This document shows, in pieces, positions 27,758 to 36,578 of a stretch of 64,000 bases of DNA. Numbering within the stretch: the stretch's first letter is position 1; each line of letters starts with the position of its first letter. The DNA is from Alphaproteobacteria bacterium (GTDB taxonomy: Bacteria > Pseudomonadota > Alphaproteobacteria > RF32 > CAG-239): positions 1-64,000 of the forward strand of contig JAHHRI010000004.1 in the NCBI GenBank assembly GCA_020025875.1, read 5' to 3'. The position numbers were made by a program, and so were the translations under genes. The notes under the pieces were generated by a model. It was not told the origin of the DNA, did no database searches, and saw only the letters and a list, made by a program, of their open reading frames with translations.

Positions 27758-28297
27758 ATGTCTAGAATTGGAAAATATCCAGTTATCGTCCCTGAAGGCG
27801 TTACCGTAACCATCGATGGCAATGTCGTCTCCGCCAAGGGTAAAAACGGCGAGTTGAAATTTGCTTTTGACAGCGGTATGGTCAATGCTAAATTGGAAGA
27901 AAACAAGGTTGTGGTTGCGCCTTTGCATCAGTCACAACAGGCCCGTGCTTTATGGGGAACGACCAGAGCCCAGATCAATTCGATTGTTAAAGGTGTAAGC
28001 GAAGGCTTTACCAAGCAGTTGGAATTGATCGGCGTTGGTTATAAGGCCAGAATGGAAGGCAACAGCAAGTTGGTGCTTTCTCTCGGTTTTTCGCACGATG
28101 TTATCTTCAATGCCCCCGAAGGCATTAAGATTACCTGCGTTTCGCCGACGCAGCTGACCGTTTTCGGCGCTGACAAGCAGCTGGTTGGTCAGGTTGCGGA
28201 TAAAATTCGCGAGTATAGAAAACCCGAACCTTATAAGGGTAAAGGCGTAAGATATACCGGTCAGTACGTCCGTCGTAAAGAAGGCAAGAAGAAATAA
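27758..28297 (+). CDS. rplF: 50S ribosomal protein L6
   Basis: This 179-residue protein is L6, near the factor-binding site. [15 protein letters not shown] at the start, the [10 protein letters not shown] segment and the terminal [22 protein letters not shown] are diagnostic. AGGGGG precedes the ATG. Confidence 0.98.
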   Translation: MSRIGKYPVIVPEGVTVTIDGNVVSAKGKNGELKFAFDSGMVNAKLEENKVVVAPLHQSQQARALWGTTRAQINSIVKGVSEGFTKQLELIGVGYKARMEGNSKLVLSLGFSHDVIFNAPEGIKITCVSPTQLTVFGADKQLVGQVADKIREYRKPEPYKGKGVRYTGQYVRRKEGKKK

Positions 28298-28308
28298 GGA
28301 ATAGTTTA

Positions 28309-28671
28309 ATGAATACGCCAAGAAAATTGTTTAAAAAGAGACAAGCTCGTGCGAGAACAGCTTTGAAAAACGTTGCTAACGGCAAGTTAAGATTGTCGGT
28401 TTTCCGCAGCGGTAAGCACATCTATGCACAAATCATTGACGACATTAAAGGTGTGACTGTTGCTTCGGCCTCTACTTTGGATAAGGAAGTCAGAGAAAGC
28501 CTGAAGAAAACTTCAACCATTGAAGCAGCCGGTGTTATTGGTAAAACTGTTGCTGAGAGAGCCATTAAGTCGGGTGTAAGCGAAGTGGTCTTTGACCGCG
28601 GCGGTTACATTTTTCACGGTCGTGTCAAGGCCCTGGCTGATGCTGCTCGCGAAGCTGGTTTGAAATTTTAG
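28309..28671 (+). CDS. rplR: 50S ribosomal protein L18
   Basis: This 120-residue protein is L18, which attaches 5S rRNA to the large subunit. [19 protein letters not shown] and [28 protein letters not shown] are typical. AAGGAA precedes the ATG. Confidence 0.98.
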   Translation: MNTPRKLFKKRQARARTALKNVANGKLRLSVFRSGKHIYAQIIDDIKGVTVASASTLDKEVRESLKKTSTIEAAGVIGKTVAERAIKSGVSEVVFDRGGYIFHGRVKALADAAREAGLKF

Positions 28672-28683
28672 GAGTAAAGAGAA

Positions 28684-29247
28684 ATGGCACAAGCTGTAGA
28701 TCGTCGTAAAACAGAGAAAAAAGAAGAATTGGTTGAAAAACTGGTTCACATTAACCGCGTCGCCAAAACTGTCAAGGGCGGCCGCAACATGTCTTTTGCT
28801 GCGGTTGTCGTTGTCGGTGATCAAAAAGGTCGCGTCGGTTATGGTTCGGGTAAGGCTGCGGAAGTTCCGGAAGCCATTACCAAAGCAACCAACGAAGCTA
28901 AGAAGAACATGGTTCGCATTCCTTTGCGCGAAGGCAGAACGCTGCACCATGATGTTGCCGGACATTTCGGCGCCGGAAAGGTCGTTCTGAGAACGGCTCC
29001 TGCCGGTACCGGTGTTATTGCCGGCGGCCCGATGCGTGCAATTTTTGAAGTTCTGGGTGTTCAGGACGTGGTTGCCAAGTCGCTCGGCTCCAATAACCCG
29101 TACAATATGATCAAAGCCACTTTTGATGCTTTGCAGTCGATTTGTTCTCCACGGATGGTGGCTGCAAAGAGAGGCAAAAAAGTCGGTGACATCGTCAGTC
29201 GCAGAGAAGTCGCTGGCGGCGTAAAGACTGAAAAAGAGGAGGCTTAA
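28684..29247 (+). CDS. rpsE: 30S ribosomal protein S5
   Basis: This 187-residue protein is S5, involved in decoding fidelity and the mRNA entry helicase. The double-stranded RNA-binding segment includes [20 protein letters not shown] and [22 protein letters not shown]. The [29 protein letters not shown] segment follows. AGGAG lies 9 bp before the ATG. Confidence 0.98.
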   Translation: MAQAVDRRKTEKKEELVEKLVHINRVAKTVKGGRNMSFAAVVVVGDQKGRVGYGSGKAAEVPEAITKATNEAKKNMVRIPLREGRTLHHDVAGHFGAGKVVLRTAPAGTGVIAGGPMRAIFEVLGVQDVVAKSLGSNNPYNMIKATFDALQSICSPRMVAAKRGKKVGDIVSRREVAGGVKTEKEEA

Positions 29248-29250
29248 ACC

Positions 29251-29433
29251 ATGGCTAACAAAACAATAAAAGTCAAGCAGGTCGCCAGTCCGATCGGACG
29301 TCCGGCCAAGCAGAAAGCCGTTTTAATCGGACTTGGTTTGAACAAGATGAACAAAGTGGTTGAACTGGAGGATACTCCGTCGATCCGCGGAATGATCAAC
29401 AAAGTTCCGCATCTTGTCAAAATTGTGGATTAA
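29251..29433 (+). CDS. rpmD: 50S ribosomal protein L30
   Basis: This 60-residue protein is L30. [30 protein letters not shown] and the closing [14 protein letters not shown] identify it. GAGGAGG lies just inside the rpsE end. A terminator directly follows, which is unusual inside this operon. Confidence 0.97.
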   Translation: MANKTIKVKQVASPIGRPAKQKAVLIGLGLNKMNKVVELEDTPSIRGMINKVPHLVKIVD

Positions 29434-29445
29434 TAATTCGGACAT

Positions 29446-29476
29446 AAAAAGGGGCGGCAAGCCTGCCCCTTTTTAG
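29446..29476 (+). terminator. Terminator between rpmD and rplO
   Basis: Perfect 10-bp arms (29446-29455 with 29465-29474) have an A-tract before and T-tract within the 3' arm. The loop itself can form a small GGC/GCC pairing. It lies 12 bp after rpmD and 27 bp before rplO, so it probably reduces transcription into rplO. Confidence 0.8.
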
Positions 29477-29501
29477 CCGAAGATGAGATTAGGTGAAAAA
29501 A

Positions 29502-29957
29502 ATGAAACTTAACGAATTAAAAGACAACGGCGGAGCAACTAAGAACCGTATTCGTGTCGGGCGCGGCATCGGCAGCGGTAAAGGTAAAACCTCCGGACAC
29601 GGTCAGAAGGGTCAGAAAGCTCGCAGCGGCGTTGCTATCAATGGTTTTGAAGGCGGGCAGATGCCGATTTACCGCAGACTGCCGAAACGCGGTTTCAAAA
29701 ATCCGTTTGCCAAAGTTTTCGCTGTTGTTAACCTTGATACTTTGCAGACGGCAATCGATGCCGGTAAATTGAAGGCTGATGCCGTTGATTTGGCTGCTTT
29801 GTCGGATGCCGGCATTGTGACCAAGGCTTACGACGGTGTTCGTCTGTTGGCTCGCGGTGCGGTTACCACTGCGGTTGTGATTTCGGTCAACTCGGCTTCC
29901 AAAGCTGCCGTTGCCGCAATCGAAAAAGCCGGCGGTAAAGTCAATATCATTGCTTAA
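29502..29957 (+). CDS. rplO: 50S ribosomal protein L15
   Basis: This 151-residue protein is L15, a late assembly protein. [22 protein letters not shown] and the [18 protein letters not shown] segment, then [18 protein letters not shown], are diagnostic. A GTG at 29493 is in frame, but the ATG at 29502 with AGGTGA upstream is preferred. It is flanked on both sides by good terminators. Confidence 0.97.
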   Translation: MKLNELKDNGGATKNRIRVGRGIGSGKGKTSGHGQKGQKARSGVAINGFEGGQMPIYRRLPKRGFKNPFAKVFAVVNLDTLQTAIDAGKLKADAVDLAALSDAGIVTKAYDGVRLLARGAVTTAVVISVNSASKAAVAAIEKAGGKVNIIA

Positions 29958-29975
29958 GCGCAAATCGTGATTTGT

Positions 29976-30004
29976 AAAAAACCTCCCATTCGGGAGGTTT
30001 TTTT
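29976..30004 (+). terminator. Terminator after rplO
   Basis: Perfect 12-bp arms (29976-29987 with 29992-30003) with a tetraloop and terminal T-run. It separates rplO from secY, which are usually cotranscribed in other bacteria. Confidence 0.9.
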
Positions 30005-30294
30005 ATGTTCTCCCCGTACTTGCGGATCAGGTTAAGAGGTTGGCCTCCCGCAAGGAATAAGCAGGAGCTCTGAAAGGTTAAGTTTTTGCCGTTTGTATGC
30101 GCAAGCTGCGGTTTTGGTCGCTGCCGATCAAAAAGGGAGCCCTCGGAGGCGGGGTGTCTTGCCGCCGACTGCCAATATAAAGATTGAGGATAAAGAGAAA
30201 GTTGTTGCAATAATTTAAAAACTGTGTATTAATTTGTTTCCAAATGGGCACTTCTGCGCCCCAATTCGGTTATTTTAAAGATAAGGAAATAAAA
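30005..30294 (+). other. Non-coding, hairpin-rich region upstream of secY
   Basis: No gene is supported in these 290 bp. Several inverted repeats can be read: a 7-bp stem enclosing a small GAGG/CCTC hairpin (about 30015-30050), a 9-bp stem with one G-U around 30112-30133, and a GGCGG/CCGCC pairing around 30149-30167. A candidate promoter follows at 30205-30232. The region could be a small RNA or remnant sequence; no known family is recognised. Confidence 0.35.
30205..30232 (+). promoter_or_regulatory. Candidate secY promoter
   Basis: TTGCAA (30205-30210), a 16-bp spacer and TATTAA (30227-30232) match the sigma-70 boxes at 4/6 each. A promoter is expected here because rplO ends in a terminator 200 bp upstream. 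Confidence 0.4.
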
Positions 30295-31653
30295 ATGGTA
30301 TCGTTAGCAGAAAAAATGGCTGCCAATCTGGATATGTCGGCGTTTGGTAAAGCCGAAGAACTGAAAAAAAGACTATGGTTCACAATTTTGGCTTTGATTG
30401 TTTTCCGGCTGGGGACTTTCATTCCGTTGCCGGGGATTGATCCGAAGATTTTGGCGGATATTTTTTCACGCAATTCAAACGGCATTTTGGGTATGTTTAA
30501 TATGTTCGCCGGCGGCGCGCTTGAACGTATGACAATTTTTGCTCTCAACATCATGCCTTATATTTCGGCCTCCATTATTCTGCAGCTCGGGCAGTCGGTG
30601 ATTCCGTCGCTTGCGGCTCTTAAGAAAGAGGGCGAGGCCGGACACCGCAAAATCGTTCATTATACCAAAGTGCTGACCGTGCTGATCACGGTTATACAGG
30701 GATACGGTATTGCCGTAGGACTTGAGGGAATGGTCGGCAGCGCCGGTCTTTCGGCGGTGGTTATGCCCGGTTTTGTTTTCAAATTCACAACCATTGTTTC
30801 GCTGGTCGGCGGCACGATGTTCATTGTTTGGTTGGGTGATCAAATCACTTCTCGCGGAGTCGGTAACGGTTCGTCGCTGATCATTACGGTCGGTATTATT
30901 GCCAACATTCCGACGGCTTTGGCGCAAACGTTTGAATTGGGACGTGTCGGCTCGATGTCGCTGTGGGTTATTTTGCTGTTGATGGTTATGGTTTTGGGAC
31001 TGATTTATGTGATTGTTTTGGTCGAAAGAGCTCAACGCAAAATTACCATTCAATACCCGAAGCGTCAGGTTGGCGCGCGGATGATGACATCTTCGGAAAG
31101 TTCGCATCTGCCGCTTAAAATCAATCCGACCGGTGTTATTCCGCCGATCTTTGCCAGTTCGCTTTTGCTGCTGCCGATTACGATTGCTAATTTTTCGGCG
31201 GCCAACGGTCCGAGCTGGGCGCAGACACTGAGTCAGCTTTTGGGGCACGGGCAACCGTTGTATTTGGCTCTTTATGCCGGCTTGATTATTTTCTTCGCCT
31301 TTTTCTACACCGCCGTGGTGTTTAATCCGGAAGAAACGGCAGACAATCTGAAAAAACACGGTGGCTTTATTGCCGGTATCCGTCCGGGCAAAAATACCGC
31401 CGAATATCTTGACTATGTCATTACCCGCCTGACCGTGCTCGGCGCAGCCTATTTGACAGCTCTGTGCATTCTGCCGGAGATTCTCATTTCTCGATTGTCG
31501 GTTCCGTTTGTTCTCGGCGGTACCACACTGCTGATTGTCGTTCAGGTAACTATGGATTTTGTCGGTCAAGTGCAAACACACCTGATTGCCTATCAATATG
31601 AGGGGCTTTTGAAAAAGGCGGCTTTGGTCAATAAAAAAGGGAAACGGCGGTAA
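30295..31653 (+). CDS. secY: Protein translocase subunit SecY
   Basis: This 452-residue protein is the channel subunit of the SecYEG translocase in the inner membrane. Ten membrane segments can be traced. Diagnostic parts are RLGTFIPLPGID after the first helix, NIMPYISASIILQLG (the plug and second helix), the cytoplasmic loop RRKITIQYPKRQVG-like segment near residue 245, and LKINPTGVIPPIFASS. AAGGAA precedes the ATG at 30295; an upstream in-frame start is in the leader. It shares one base with adk. Confidence 0.98.
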   Translation: MVSLAEKMAANLDMSAFGKAEELKKRLWFTILALIVFRLGTFIPLPGIDPKILADIFSRNSNGILGMFNMFAGGALERMTIFALNIMPYISASIILQLGQSVIPSLAALKKEGEAGHRKIVHYTKVLTVLITVIQGYGIAVGLEGMVGSAGLSAVVMPGFVFKFTTIVSLVGGTMFIVWLGDQITSRGVGNGSSLIITVGIIANIPTALAQTFELGRVGSMSLWVILLLMVMVLGLIYVIVLVERAQRKITIQYPKRQVGARMMTSSESSHLPLKINPTGVIPPIFASSLLLLPITIANFSAANGPSWAQTLSQLLGHGQPLYLALYAGLIIFFAFFYTAVVFNPEETADNLKKHGGFIAGIRPGKNTAEYLDYVITRLTVLGAAYLTALCILPEILISRLSVPFVLGGTTLLIVVQVTMDFVGQVQTHLIAYQYEGLLKKAALVNKKGKRR

Positions 31654-32327
31654 TGAGTTTTAAAAACGGGGAAGGTCTTCATCTGGTGATGACCGGCGCG
31701 CCGGGGACCGGAAAAGGCACTCAGGCCAGTGTGCTGAAACGCAAGTATAACATTGGGCATCTTTCGACGGGCGAAATGCTGCGCGAAGAAGTAAAGAAAG
31801 GAACCGAGGTTGGAAATCAGCTGAAAAGCCACTTGGCAGACGGCGGTTTTGCCCCCGATGAATTGATGATACAAATGGTTTCCAACCGGATTGAGGAAGA
31901 TGATTGTCGGCACGGGTTTATTTTGGACGGCTTTCCGCGGACTTTGAAGCAGGCTAAAGTTTTGGAAAAGATGCTTGACGAAAAAGGAATTGCACTGGAT
32001 GCCGTCATTGAAATTCAGGTGCCCGACCATATTATTGTTGACCGCATTCTGGGACGCTATACCTGCGTGACCTGCGGGGAAAGCTACAGCAACAACTATC
32101 ATAAGCCGAAAGTTCCCGGTGTGTGTGATATCTGCGGCGGAACAAAATTTTCCAGACGACTCGATGATACGCAAAAAACCATAGAGCGCCGTTTGGAAAA
32201 ATATCGCAATTATACTTATCCGACAATTGCGTATTATAAGGAAAACGGATTGCTGCGCAGTATTGACGGCAATGGTTCGGTAGAGGTTGTTGCCGAACGG
32301 ATTAATAAGGCGTTGCAGAGCAAATAA
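31653..32327 (+). CDS. adk: Adenylate kinase with zinc-type lid
   Basis: This 224-residue enzyme interconverts ATP + AMP and 2 ADP. The P-loop is GAPGTGKGTQAS near residue 15, the AMP-binding segment includes HLSTGEMLREE, and GFPRTLKQA is conserved. The LID carries four cysteines in two pairs (CVTCGES and CDICGG), the zinc-binding form found in Gram-positives and some proteobacteria; the E. coli enzyme lacks it. The secY-adk order is conserved. It overlaps secY by one base. Confidence 0.97.
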   Translation: MSFKNGEGLHLVMTGAPGTGKGTQASVLKRKYNIGHLSTGEMLREEVKKGTEVGNQLKSHLADGGFAPDELMIQMVSNRIEEDDCRHGFILDGFPRTLKQAKVLEKMLDEKGIALDAVIEIQVPDHIIVDRILGRYTCVTCGESYSNNYHKPKVPGVCDICGGTKFSRRLDDTQKTIERRLEKYRNYTYPTIAYYKENGLLRSIDGNGSVEVVAERINKALQSK

Positions 32328-32374
32328 GTGTTTCACAAAAAATAACTTTTTTGGAAAAATGCTGAAAGTAATGG

Positions 32375-32402
32375 TTGACACAAACAAATATTAGCATATA
32401 AT
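32375..32402 (+). promoter_or_regulatory. Consensus sigma-70 promoter of rpsM-rpsK-rpoA
   Basis: A perfect TTGACA (32375-32380), a 16-bp spacer and a perfect TATAAT (32397-32402) lie 70 bp before rpsM, in an AT-rich stretch after adk. This gives the alpha operon its own strong promoter. Confidence 0.85.
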
Positions 32403-32471
32403 CCGGCTTAATTTTGAAAAGTGGTGATCAACTTTTTGAGTTTTAATTTTTAAAAATAATGGAGATGAAAT

Positions 32472-32840
32472 TTGGCTCGTATAGCTGGTGTAAATATTCC
32501 GACTGCCAAAAGAATTGAAATCGCTTTGACTTATATTTTTGGTATCGGTAGAAAAACTGCTCAGGACATTTGTATGAAATCCGGCGTTAAACCGGAAGTG
32601 CTCGTACAGGATATGTCCGAGGAAGACATTGCCAAGGTGCGTGAAGTTATTGATCACAGCTACCTGGTTGAAGGGGAACTGCGTCGCGACGTTGGGGTGA
32701 ACATTAAACGGCTGATGGATCTTGGCTGCTACCGTGGGCTGCGGCACCGCAGAGGCCTGCCGGTTCGCGGTCAGAGCACCAAACAGAACGCTCGCACCCG
32801 CAAAGGTAAACGCAAAACCGTTGCAAACAAGAAGAAATAA
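32472..32840 (+). CDS. rpsM: 30S ribosomal protein S13 (TTG start)
   Basis: This 122-residue protein is S13, bridging to the large subunit and contacting the P-site t[28 protein letters not shown] and [25 protein letters not shown] are diagnostic. The start codon is TTG: no in-frame ATG exists upstream, the encoded protein aligns exactly with the family start, and GGAG lies 7 bp before it. A rare start codon in a highly expressed gene may limit its translation. Confidence 0.97.
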   Translation: MARIAGVNIPTAKRIEIALTYIFGIGRKTAQDICMKSGVKPEVLVQDMSEEDIAKVREVIDHSYLVEGELRRDVGVNIKRLMDLGCYRGLRHRRGLPVRGQSTKQNARTRKGKRKTVANKKK

Positions 32841-32858
32841 GAAGAGGTAGGGTCCCAA

Positions 32859-33242
32859 ATGGCAAAAGCAACACAGAAGAAAAAAGAAAAGAAGAATATC
32901 ACGGCCGGCGTCGCGCATGTGAATTCTACTTTTAACAACACTCGAATCACTATTACCGACGCTCAGGGAAATACCGTGGCTTGGTCTACGGCAGGTGCAC
33001 AGGGCTTTAAAGGCTCGCGCAAGTCGACTCCTTATGCAGCGCAGATTGCTGCCGAAGAAGCCGGTAAAAAGGCTATTGAAAACGGCATGAAAACTTTGGA
33101 AGTTGAGGTAAAAGGTCCCGGTTCGGGAAGAGAATCCGCAATCAGAGCTTTGCAGGTTGTCGGTTTTACCATTACTACCATCCGTGACGTTACTCCGATT
33201 CCGCACAACGGCTGTCGTCTGCGCAAACGCCGCCGCGTGTAG
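32859..33242 (+). CDS. rpsK: 30S ribosomal protein S11
   Basis: This 127-residue protein is S11 of the platform. [22 protein letters not shown] and the terminal [14 protein letters not shown] are diagnostic. It lies between rpsM and rpoA; rpsD, which follows rpsK in some bacteria, is not here, as is normal for alphaproteobacteria. Confidence 0.98.
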   Translation: MAKATQKKKEKKNITAGVAHVNSTFNNTRITITDAQGNTVAWSTAGAQGFKGSRKSTPYAAQIAAEEAGKKAIENGMKTLEVEVKGPGSGRESAIRALQVVGFTITTIRDVTPIPHNGCRLRKRRRV

Positions 33243-33261
33243 TTTATAGCTTTTTGATAGT

Positions 33262-33299
33262 GAGGCTAAAATTTTTTAGCCTCGCCGTCTTTTGATTTT
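33262..33299 (+). terminator. Hairpin between rpsK and rpoA
   Basis: A perfect 10-bp inverted repeat (33262-33271 with 33274-33283) is followed by two interrupted T-tracts. It could attenuate rpoA relative to rpsM-rpsK. The 2-nt loop means the top pairs are open in RNA. Confidence 0.5.
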
Positions 33300-33338
33300 T
33301 TGTAAATATGCATATGCACTTTAAATGAGGATATCCAC

Positions 33339-34349
33339 GTGATTCAAAAGAATTGGCAAGAACTTATTAAACCGACTAATCTTGAAATTGTTCCCAGCGA
33401 TGGCGGCAACAAGGCTAAGATTGTGGTTGAACCTTTGGAGAGAGGATTTGGTCTTACTCTCGGCAACGCGTTAAGACGCATTTTACTCTCTTCTTTGCAG
33501 GGTGGCGCCGTAACGGCAATTAAAATCGACGGTGTCTTACATGAATTTTCGGTTATCCCCGGTGTAAGAGAAGATGTTACGGATATTGTCTTAAACATCA
33601 AAGGGTTGGCCGTTGCCGTTCACAACGAGGGTATGAAAACCATGTATCTGAAGGCCGAAGGGCCGTGCGAAGTGACGGCAGCAATGATTGAGACAGGACA
33701 TGACGTTGAAATCAAAAATCCTGATCTTTTTATTTGCACGCTTGATGCCGGCGCCAAACTCAACATGGAACTGACTGTCAATACAGGCAAAGGCTATGTT
33801 CCGGCAAGCCAAAACAAGCCGGTGGATGCACCGATCGGGTTGATTGCCGTTGATGCTATCTATTCGCCGGTTAAGCGCGTTTCGTACCGTGTTGATCGTA
33901 CTCGTGTCGGTCAAGTTACCGATTATGATAAATTGACATTGGTGGTTGAAACAAACGGCGTTGTTACACCGGAAGATGCGGTTGCTTTCTCGGCTCGCAT
34001 TCTGCAAGATCAGTTGAAACCGTTTATTAATTTCGATGAACCGGAAAATGAAGCAGAAGTTGAAAAAGAAGAACTGCCGTTTAACAAGAATTTGTTGAAA
34101 AAGGTTGAAGAACTTGAACTTTCCGTTCGCTCCGCCAACTGCTTGAAGAACGATAACATCGTTTATATCGGTGATTTGGTGCAGAAGACAGAAGCTGAAA
34201 TGCTGAGAACGCCGAACTTCGGGCGCAAGTCTTTGAACGAGATCAAAGAAGTTTTAGCCAAAATGGGTATTCATCTGGGTATGGAAACTCCAGGATGGCC
34301 GCCGGAAAATATTGAAGAATTGATCAAACGGGTTGATGATCACTTTTAA
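33339..34349 (+). CDS. rpoA: DNA-directed RNA polymerase subunit alpha (GTG start)
   Basis: This 336-residue protein is the alpha subunit, which nucleates core polymerase assembly. The N-terminal domain carries [25 protein letters not shown] and [17 protein letters not shown]. The C-terminal domain, after an acidic linker near residue 235, carries the UP-element-binding [15 protein letters not shown] and [21 protein letters not shown]. The start is GTG with ATGAGG upstream and matches the family N-terminus [13 protein letters not shown] terminator follows, and rplQ is not adjacent. Confidence 0.98.
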   Translation: MIQKNWQELIKPTNLEIVPSDGGNKAKIVVEPLERGFGLTLGNALRRILLSSLQGGAVTAIKIDGVLHEFSVIPGVREDVTDIVLNIKGLAVAVHNEGMKTMYLKAEGPCEVTAAMIETGHDVEIKNPDLFICTLDAGAKLNMELTVNTGKGYVPASQNKPVDAPIGLIAVDAIYSPVKRVSYRVDRTRVGQVTDYDKLTLVVETNGVVTPEDAVAFSARILQDQLKPFINFDEPENEAEVEKEELPFNKNLLKKVEELELSVRSANCLKNDNIVYIGDLVQKTEAEMLRTPNFGRKSLNEIKEVLAKMGIHLGMETPGWPPENIEELIKRVDDHF

Positions 34350-34367
34350 TCTTGGATATGATTAAGC

Positions 34368-34402
34368 AAAAAACTCTCCTACCACGGTAGGGGAGTTTTT
34401 TT
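34368..34402 (+). terminator. Terminator after rpoA
   Basis: Arms of about 15 bp with one G-U pair (34368-34383 with 34386-34401) run into a T-tract 19 bp after the rpoA stop. It closes the alpha operon before rplQ. Confidence 0.88.
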
Positions 34403-35540
34403 GTAACCGAAGAGGAATGCAAAAACATTTGCAAAGAATGGACGGAAGCCGCCGAGGTTAGATGATAACGGGGCGTGGCGTCAGATGTATGATGATTAAT
34501 TGAGGCTAAAAAAAGAATCGGCGAGCGTGATTTAAGGGGTAGGAAATAAAGGGATATTAAATGCTTGCTGTGGAGGTGGTGCGGCAGGCGGTTGTGGTGC
34601 TTGTTGTCGGTAGGTGGTGCGTTAGGCGGTAGGGCGCTTGCTGTCGGTAGGTGGTGAGTTAGGCGGAAGGGCGGTTGCTGTCGGTAAGTGATGGGGCAGG
34701 CGGTAGGGTGCTTGCTGTCAGAGGTGGTGCGGCAGGCGGAAGGGCGGTTGTTGTCGGTAGGTGATGCGCTAGGCGGAAGGGCGGTTGTTGTCGGTAGGTG
34801 GTGCGCTAGGCGGAAGGGCGGTTGCTGTCGGTAAGTGATGGGGCAGGCGGAAGGGTGCTTGTTGTCGGTAGGTGGTGCGTTAGGCGGTAGGACGGTTGCT
34901 TGAAACAAACAGATAAAGTTGCGATGAGGCGTTGGGCGAATCGAGCTTGCTTGATTGCGTATCCTGCTTTTGGTATCTCCCGATGATGCTTGTCGGTGGC
35001 GAAAACGGGCGTTTCCCAACACATCAAGTAAGTATCTTTTTGGCGGCGGTATCGGAGCGTGTCTTTTTCGAGATGGCGGTCATATCGAAAGGTTTTGGAT
35101 ATTGTTCGTCATGCTTCAAAGAGGCCGTCAAAATCTAATAAATTGTTTTTTGATTTAAAAATTCTCTTTTGACGAATTTTTGTATTAATTATGTGTCAGT
35201 ACGGCGGCAATCATGGCATTTATCCTTGTTTTTTAGCAGAAATGTAGTAGATTGTAAAAAAGTCCGATCACAAACTTTGTGTCATTTTTCGGCAAAATGC
35301 GAAAAAGCGGTTTGGCGGTGAGTTGAAAACAGTATGTGTTTCGGAAAAGCTGATAAAACAAGGCTGGATTTTGATAATCTTTTCTATAAAACGCGCCAAG
35401 ACGATATGGCTTTTTTGTATTCTTATATCGTTGAAAAAGCGTGTTTTTGGCACTGCGCGGATGGTGATGTCAGTGGGGTGGCAAATGTTATGTGAACTGA
35501 TTTTTTTACAGCCGCAACGAAAGAAAGGAAAAGGGTGTCA
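34403..35540. other. 1.1-kb non-coding interval between rpoA and the AlaRS-like operon
   Basis: No gene is supported here. The left third is a 37-bp tandem repeat array (separate entry). From about 34906 to 35540 the sequence is AT-richer, with only short frames of implausible composition. A long frame on the minus strand runs through the repeats into the rpoA 3' end and is explained by the lack of stops in the repeat. The promoter of the downstream operon should lie in the last few hundred bases, but no convincing boxes were found. Confidence 0.5.
34574..34905 (+). repeat. Nine-copy 37-bp G-rich tandem repeat
   Basis: Nine adjacent units start at about 34574, 34612, 34649, 34686, 34722, 34759, 34796, 34833 and 34870. 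Most are exactly 37 bp; the first is 38, the fourth 36 and the last degenerates. The unit centres on AGGCGGAAGGGCGGTTG followed by TGTCGGT, with two or three subtypes that alternate. The plus strand is rich in GG and GGG runs. Because 37 is not divisible by three, a coding repeat is unlikely. There are no spacers, so it is not CRISPR. Confidence 0.9.
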
Positions 35541-36578
35541 ATGGTTGAAGATTGGCAAAAACTGAATGCTTGCCGCTTGGGCTTGGTGTCTTCTTTTTTG
35601 TGGCACTACAAAGCTGTCGGCTATCATGAAGCCCCACCGTTGCCGGTTACTTCCAAACAAGACGAAAGCGTGATTTTTGTCGGTGCGGCGATTTCGGCAT
35701 TAAAAAAGGATTACATTTATCCGCAGGCCATTCCGAGCGGCGGGTTGGTCATAGCTCAGGACGCCATCCGCACGCGTAACATCAAAAATATGCTTGCCGA
35801 TGACTTTCAGCCCAAATGGGGATCCTATTTTACCAATATCGACACGGTGTTTCCCTACGAACACAAGAACGAAGCCTTTGCTCAGGCCTTAGCTTTTTTT
35901 ACGGACAAAGTAAAACTCGCGCCTGAGGATTTGTTGTTGCGTGTTCGTTCAAAAGACGAAGAATTGTATCAATTAGTGCAAGCAAGCCGTTGGCCGACGG
36001 TGGAGGTTGATGCTCATCCGGAAAAATACTACCGTCATACGGTTGGTATTGACGATGTTTACGGAGAAAATTTTAATTTTGCCGTGCGCCATAAACACAC
36101 CGGCGAATATTGCGATGTCGGCAACTTTATCGTGTTCCGCGATTGCGGAAGCCGACAGCCGCTGTTTATGGAAGTCGGTTTCGGAGATACGGTGATTATG
36201 CAGGCCAAATATGGGTTGCCTCATGTTACGGATTGTTATCCGTTTCCCAAACATCCGGCGCTGGATCAAAACCATAAGTTCAAAGACTGCATTATAACCT
36301 CGCAAGCGATGATGCGCGAGGGGCTTATGCCGTCCAGCCGCGATGAACAGTGTAAAATTCTTTACAAATATCTACGCAGTATTTATTATTTTGCAGATCA
36401 GGCAAGATTGAAGCCGCAGGAGCTTTCAAAACTGTTGCATCATTCCGAGGCGATGATTTTCGGCAATGTGCGGGCAGCACCGGTCATGACGGAGCTGTTT
36501 GCCGCAAAAAGCGGGAGAATGGAAGAACTGAACAGGGTAACTTTATGGAAATTACAACAACAAAGAGAGGGAAGATGA
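35541..36578 (+). CDS. Alanyl-tRNA synthetase-like protein, truncated and with altered motif 3
   Basis: This 345-residue protein resembles the class II catalytic core of AlaRS. The first 80 residues match its motif 1 to motif 2 region: FLWHYKAVGYHEAPP, IFVGAA, then AQDAIRTRNI with the motif 2 Arg at residue 77. CDVGNFIVF (191-199) parallels the conserved EIxNLVF segment, and REGLMPSSRDEQCKILYKYLRS (259-280) parallels the DGVxPSxxGRGYVLRR helix. Motif 3, normally GMGLER, reads GFGDTV (213-218), so the ATP-binding Arg is lost. Editing and C-Ala domains are absent. It is therefore a paralogue, not the housekeeping enzyme. AAGGAAAAGGG precedes the ATG. Its stop overlaps the next start by 4 bp. 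The family call is by pattern reading, with moderate certainty. Confidence 0.7.
   Translation: MVEDWQKLNACRLGLVSSFLWHYKAVGYHEAPPLPVTSKQDESVIFVGAAISALKKDYIYPQAIPSGGLVIAQDAIRTRNIKNMLADDFQPKWGSYFTNIDTVFPYEHKNEAFAQALAFFTDKVKLAPEDLLLRVRSKDEELYQLVQASRWPTVEVDAHPEKYYRHTVGIDDVYGENFNFAVRHKHTGEYCDVGNFIVFRDCGSRQPLFMEVGFGDTVIMQAKYGLPHVTDCYPFPKHPALDQNHKFKDCIITSQAMMREGLMPSSRDEQCKILYKYLRSIYYFADQARLKPQELSKLLHHSEAMIFGNVRAAPVMTELFAAKSGRMEELNRVTLWKLQQQREGR

Noticed and set aside
30015..30070. Signal recognition particle (4.5S) RNA, because of a short stretch resembling its apical loop
   Set aside because: The invariant GGAAGCAGC loop and the matching opposite strand are not present.
34574..34905. CRISPR array
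   Set aside because: The repeats are directly adjacent with no unique spacers and no cas genes nearby.
34324..35022. A 232-residue minus-strand open frame rich in Pro, Thr, His and Asn
   Set aside because: It overlaps the 3' end of rpoA and runs through the 37-bp repeat array; the repeat has few stops on that strand and its period is not a multiple of three, so the frame is a by-product.
35323..35565. An 80-residue frame just before the AlaRS-like gene
   Set aside because: It has no Shine-Dalgarno, overlaps the start of the AlaRS-like gene and has no recognisable features.
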